This document shows positions 62,116 to 64,000 of a stretch of 64,000 nt of DNA, piece after piece. A program made the position numbers and the translations under genes. Source of the DNA: Ferruginibacter lapsinanis (lineage in GTDB: Bacteria; Bacteroidota; Bacteroidia; Chitinophagales; Chitinophagaceae); NCBI RefSeq assembly GCF_020783315.1, contig NZ_CP086063.1:2902501-2966500 (forward strand), in the 5' to 3' direction. Under the pieces are notes generated by a model that ran no database searches, had not been told where the DNA came from, and saw nothing but the letters and a program-made list of their open reading frames with translations. Numbering within the stretch: the first letter of the stretch is position 1; each line of letters opens with the position of its first letter.

Positions 62116-63320
62116 TTCTTTATTAGTTTCCATAGTAACAATAGTTTATTCCCTTCAGTTTCCCAGGAAAAAGAACCTGCCCGTTGAAACCTATTTGCTT
62201 TTTGACTGCGAATTAACTCCATTCTGTTATAACAATCTAAAAAAGTTTGTTCCAAACTATTATTATCTAATGAAGTGATAATTCCTATATCCGGGAAATC
62301 ATTTAATAATCTTTTTTGTGCCATGGTTGATGATGCTATTATATACAGCCCTGACTGCATATAAGCGAATATTTTATTTGATACTGCCAGATTATTATTC
62401 AGGTCTTTCCCGGGTTCAATCGCAAGGCCGATATCAAATAGACTTAATTGTTTGTGCAAATCACTTTGTAATAGTGGATCATGCGTATAAATATTCTCAG
62501 CGTTCGTCAGCCATTCATTGGCAAATGCCTTATTTAAATTACCAAATAAGTGTAATTCAAATTTATCAGCTAATTTTTTTATTACAGGAACAACCTCTTC
62601 TAATCCTCTCCCGGCTGCAATATTTTGAGAAAACCACACAATTTTAACTCTTGCATTATCAATATATTGGGGTGCAACAAACTCCTCCGCAGAAAAGAGA
62701 TTATAAATGACCGCATCATTGGGCATTTCTGCAGGTGCTAAATCCGCTTTACAATATTCAAGTATCAATGGAGAAGCTGCACTGCAATACATTGCATGAG
62801 GGAATATCTCGTTTTGAAGCTTTTTCAGTATGCCAATTTGGGCTTCATTTGATGCTTCTCCCGGATGATAATCTTCTATATCAATACCAAAAGGTATTTT
62901 TTTTTGTTTTGAAAAATGAAATGCCGGGTAAAAACTACCCGGATTATGTGCTACAATCAGATCAAAATCACCGGACAAATTATTTAATGCATTATTTAAT
63001 AGCCAGGATCTTTTATTAAACTGATATGCAATAAGTTTAATTGAGGAAGGATTAAGTAGAGATACCCCTTTTGAAAGTTTATTGACAACAGTACTAAAAA
63101 GCCAGGACAAAAATGGCTTTCTTCCTGCAGGTATTTCAATAATACTAACCCCCTTATCATTAAAATCAGACTTGAACTTATTATTTAATTGTTTACTCCA
63201 GTTATCAAAATCAAAACATACAACTGTAGCCTTATAATTATTGGTCAATGCTAAATTGATCTCTTTGACCAGACGAGGATTGGTAGCAAAATTGTGTGTT
63301 GTAATAAATAGTATATGCAA
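62112..63320 (-). CDS. Glycosyltransferase (GT4-like)
   Basis: A 402-aa GT-B-like protein: ILFITTHNFATNPRLVKEIN, IVAHNPGSFYPAFHFSKQ, VKIVWFSQNIAAGRGLEEVV and the C-terminal GLAIEPGKDLNNNLAVSNKIF. The donor region is less canonical than in its neighbours. The start is TTG at 63320, because no ATG is available before the region aligned with the family start. It overlaps the next gene by 4 nt. Confidence 0.8.
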   Translation of the reverse strand: MHILFITTHNFATNPRLVKEINLALTNNYKATVVCFDFDNWSKQLNNKFKSDFNDKGVSIIEIPAGRKPFLSWLFSTVVNKLSKGVSLLNPSSIKLIAYQFNKRSWLLNNALNNLSGDFDLIVAHNPGSFYPAFHFSKQKKIPFGIDIEDYHPGEASNEAQIGILKKLQNEIFPHAMYCSAASPLILEYCKADLAPAEMPNDAVIYNLFSAEEFVAPQYIDNARVKIVWFSQNIAAGRGLEEVVPVIKKLADKFELHLFGNLNKAFANEWLTNAENIYTHDPLLQSDLHKQLSLFDIGLAIEPGKDLNNNLAVSNKIFAYMQSGLYIIASSTMAQKRLLNDFPDIGIITSLDNNSLEQTFLDCYNRMELIRSQKANRFQRAGSFSWETEGNKLLLLWKLIKK

Positions 63321-63423
63321 TGTCTATTATGATTTTCTTTATTACTATTCTGATTTTTTATACTTGCTAAAACCAGTATTAAAAAACTGCCAATCTTATT
63401 TGTAGACAGTGTTATTAAAATAT

Positions 63424-64000
63424 TTATTGAAAAATGCCAATTAACGCATCACTAAATTTATAATTTGTCAATTTAATTGCATTGTATGTTTTTTTTAAAT
63501 CTTTTGTTTTGATAAAATACTTTGTAACATTTACTAAAAAGCGTCGCTTCATTTTTTTTATCAACCAAAGACGTTCTTTTTTAGATAGTGGCAGGGGCAA
63601 TTCATTGAAAGAATCCTTTTCATACCTGTAATTATTATATAAATAACTGTATGAATTATTAATTTCCTGGCCGTCATGTACCCTGTAATTAACCAATTGG
63701 AAAGGAAAAAGGACTATCGGAGAATAACAACATGCTTTCAAATTGAAATACATATCATTAGCAGGGCCATATTTTTCAGGGTATCTATTTATTTCATTAA
63801 AAAACGAACGACGTAAAATAGTTCCCCCGGGACCTATATATAAAAATTGTTGTTTAAAAAAATGATTATGGATTGCTTCTGCCGATTCGACTTTTATTGG
63901 AGAAGGGGAATGAGCATAAAACATTCCAAAATTCAGATCCGGATATATTTTCAATACTTCGATCAAGTTAGAAATTGTTTCAGGATATATTTCATCATCA
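63424..64000 (-). CDS. Glycosyltransferase family 2, cut by the window edge
   Basis: The frame is open to the last base. The visible part starts in DDEIYPETISN, which fits the DxD-like acceptor strand of GT2 enzymes, then YIGPGGTILRRSFFNEI and NDMYFNLKA, and ends with basic helices (KKMKRRFLVNVTKYF). The 5' part lies beyond 64000. It shows that the polysaccharide locus continues upstream. The TTG at 63966 is internal. Confidence 0.82.
   Translation of the reverse strand, partial: DDEIYPETISNLIEVLKIYPDLNFGMFYAHSPSPIKVESAEAIHNHFFKQQFLYIGPGGTILRRSFFNEINRYPEKYGPANDMYFNLKACCYSPIVLFPFQLVNYRVHDGQEINNSYSYLYNNYRYEKDSFNELPLPLSKKERLWLIKKMKRRFLVNVTKYFIKTKDLKKTYNAIKLTNYKFSDALIGIFQ

Noticed and set aside
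63424..63966. Complete 180-aa protein starting at 63966
   Set aside because: The putative start is a TTG inside a longer open frame that reaches the window edge with a GT2-like acidic motif before it.

Overview
The window reads as a chromosomal segment of an AT-rich member of the Bacteroidota, most likely Chitinophagales (Chitinophagaceae-like). The evidence is a short primary sigma factor of 285 aa, families typical of the phylum (DUF4249, DUF3276, DUF3822 next to rsmD, a BT_3928-type DoxX protein, recF followed by a DUF721 gene), near absence of Shine-Dalgarno sequences, and repeated promoter -7 elements of the form TAnnTTTG or TAnnTTCG. No rRNA or tRNA gene, integrase, transposase or CRISPR array was seen. 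TTG and GTG starts are common.

Layout. 1-13.2 kb is housekeeping: the 3' part of a PL9 pectate lyase, ndk, a DHH phosphoesterase with an FKBP lipoprotein, folP, a DoxX protein, a DppB-type permease, recF with a DUF721 gene, pdhA, ribH and a LutA-like protein. 13.2-18.7 kb holds two HupE/UreJ-like proteins, an EVE protein, a TPR lipoprotein, a DUF4331 domain split over two exported proteins, and a sirtuin lacking the zinc cysteines. 18.7-25.5 kb has a membrane protein, a saccharopine-dehydrogenase-like enzyme, gyrA and a TPR protein. 25.46-26.94 kb is an accessory island with a perfect 25-bp inverted repeat nested in a second one, a hidden 32-aa membrane peptide gene, a coiled-coil membrane protein, and a candidate structured ncRNA with its own promoter and terminator, followed by a DbpA-like helicase.

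28.3-36.3 kb is a long minus-strand run. DUF3822, rsmD, a 5-formyl-THF cyclo-ligase and lpxK come first. An ECF sigma, a small membrane protein and a periplasmic sensor follow in an arrangement like CnrH/CnrY/CnrX. YHYH, MORN, SCO1 and di-haem peroxidase genes come last. 36.4-42.8 kb has a MATE pump, an M1 peptidase, a TPR protein, folB, trxB and a DUF4249 lipoprotein.

42.9-44.93 kb is the most unusual part. Two unrelated minus-strand genes (an anchored unknown protein and an AlbA_2/Schlafen-type protein) are each enclosed by short inverted repeats just outside their start and stop codons, with related non-coding units between them. The 25.5-kb palindrome has a similar end motif around a 14-nt loop and may be an empty version. 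44.9-45.6 kb adds a 42-bp tandem repeat array and a MITE-like element with perfect 25-bp inverted repeats. rpoD, an L-threonine aldolase, pgi, a universal stress protein, DUF3276 and an MsbA-like ABC exporter follow.

53.0-64.0 kb is a surface polysaccharide locus on the minus strand that continues past the window: glycosyltransferases, a polymerase-like membrane protein, an exosortase-family protein, a WcaF-like acetyltransferase and a CpsB/YwqE-type phosphatase, closed by a terminator at 52997-53023.
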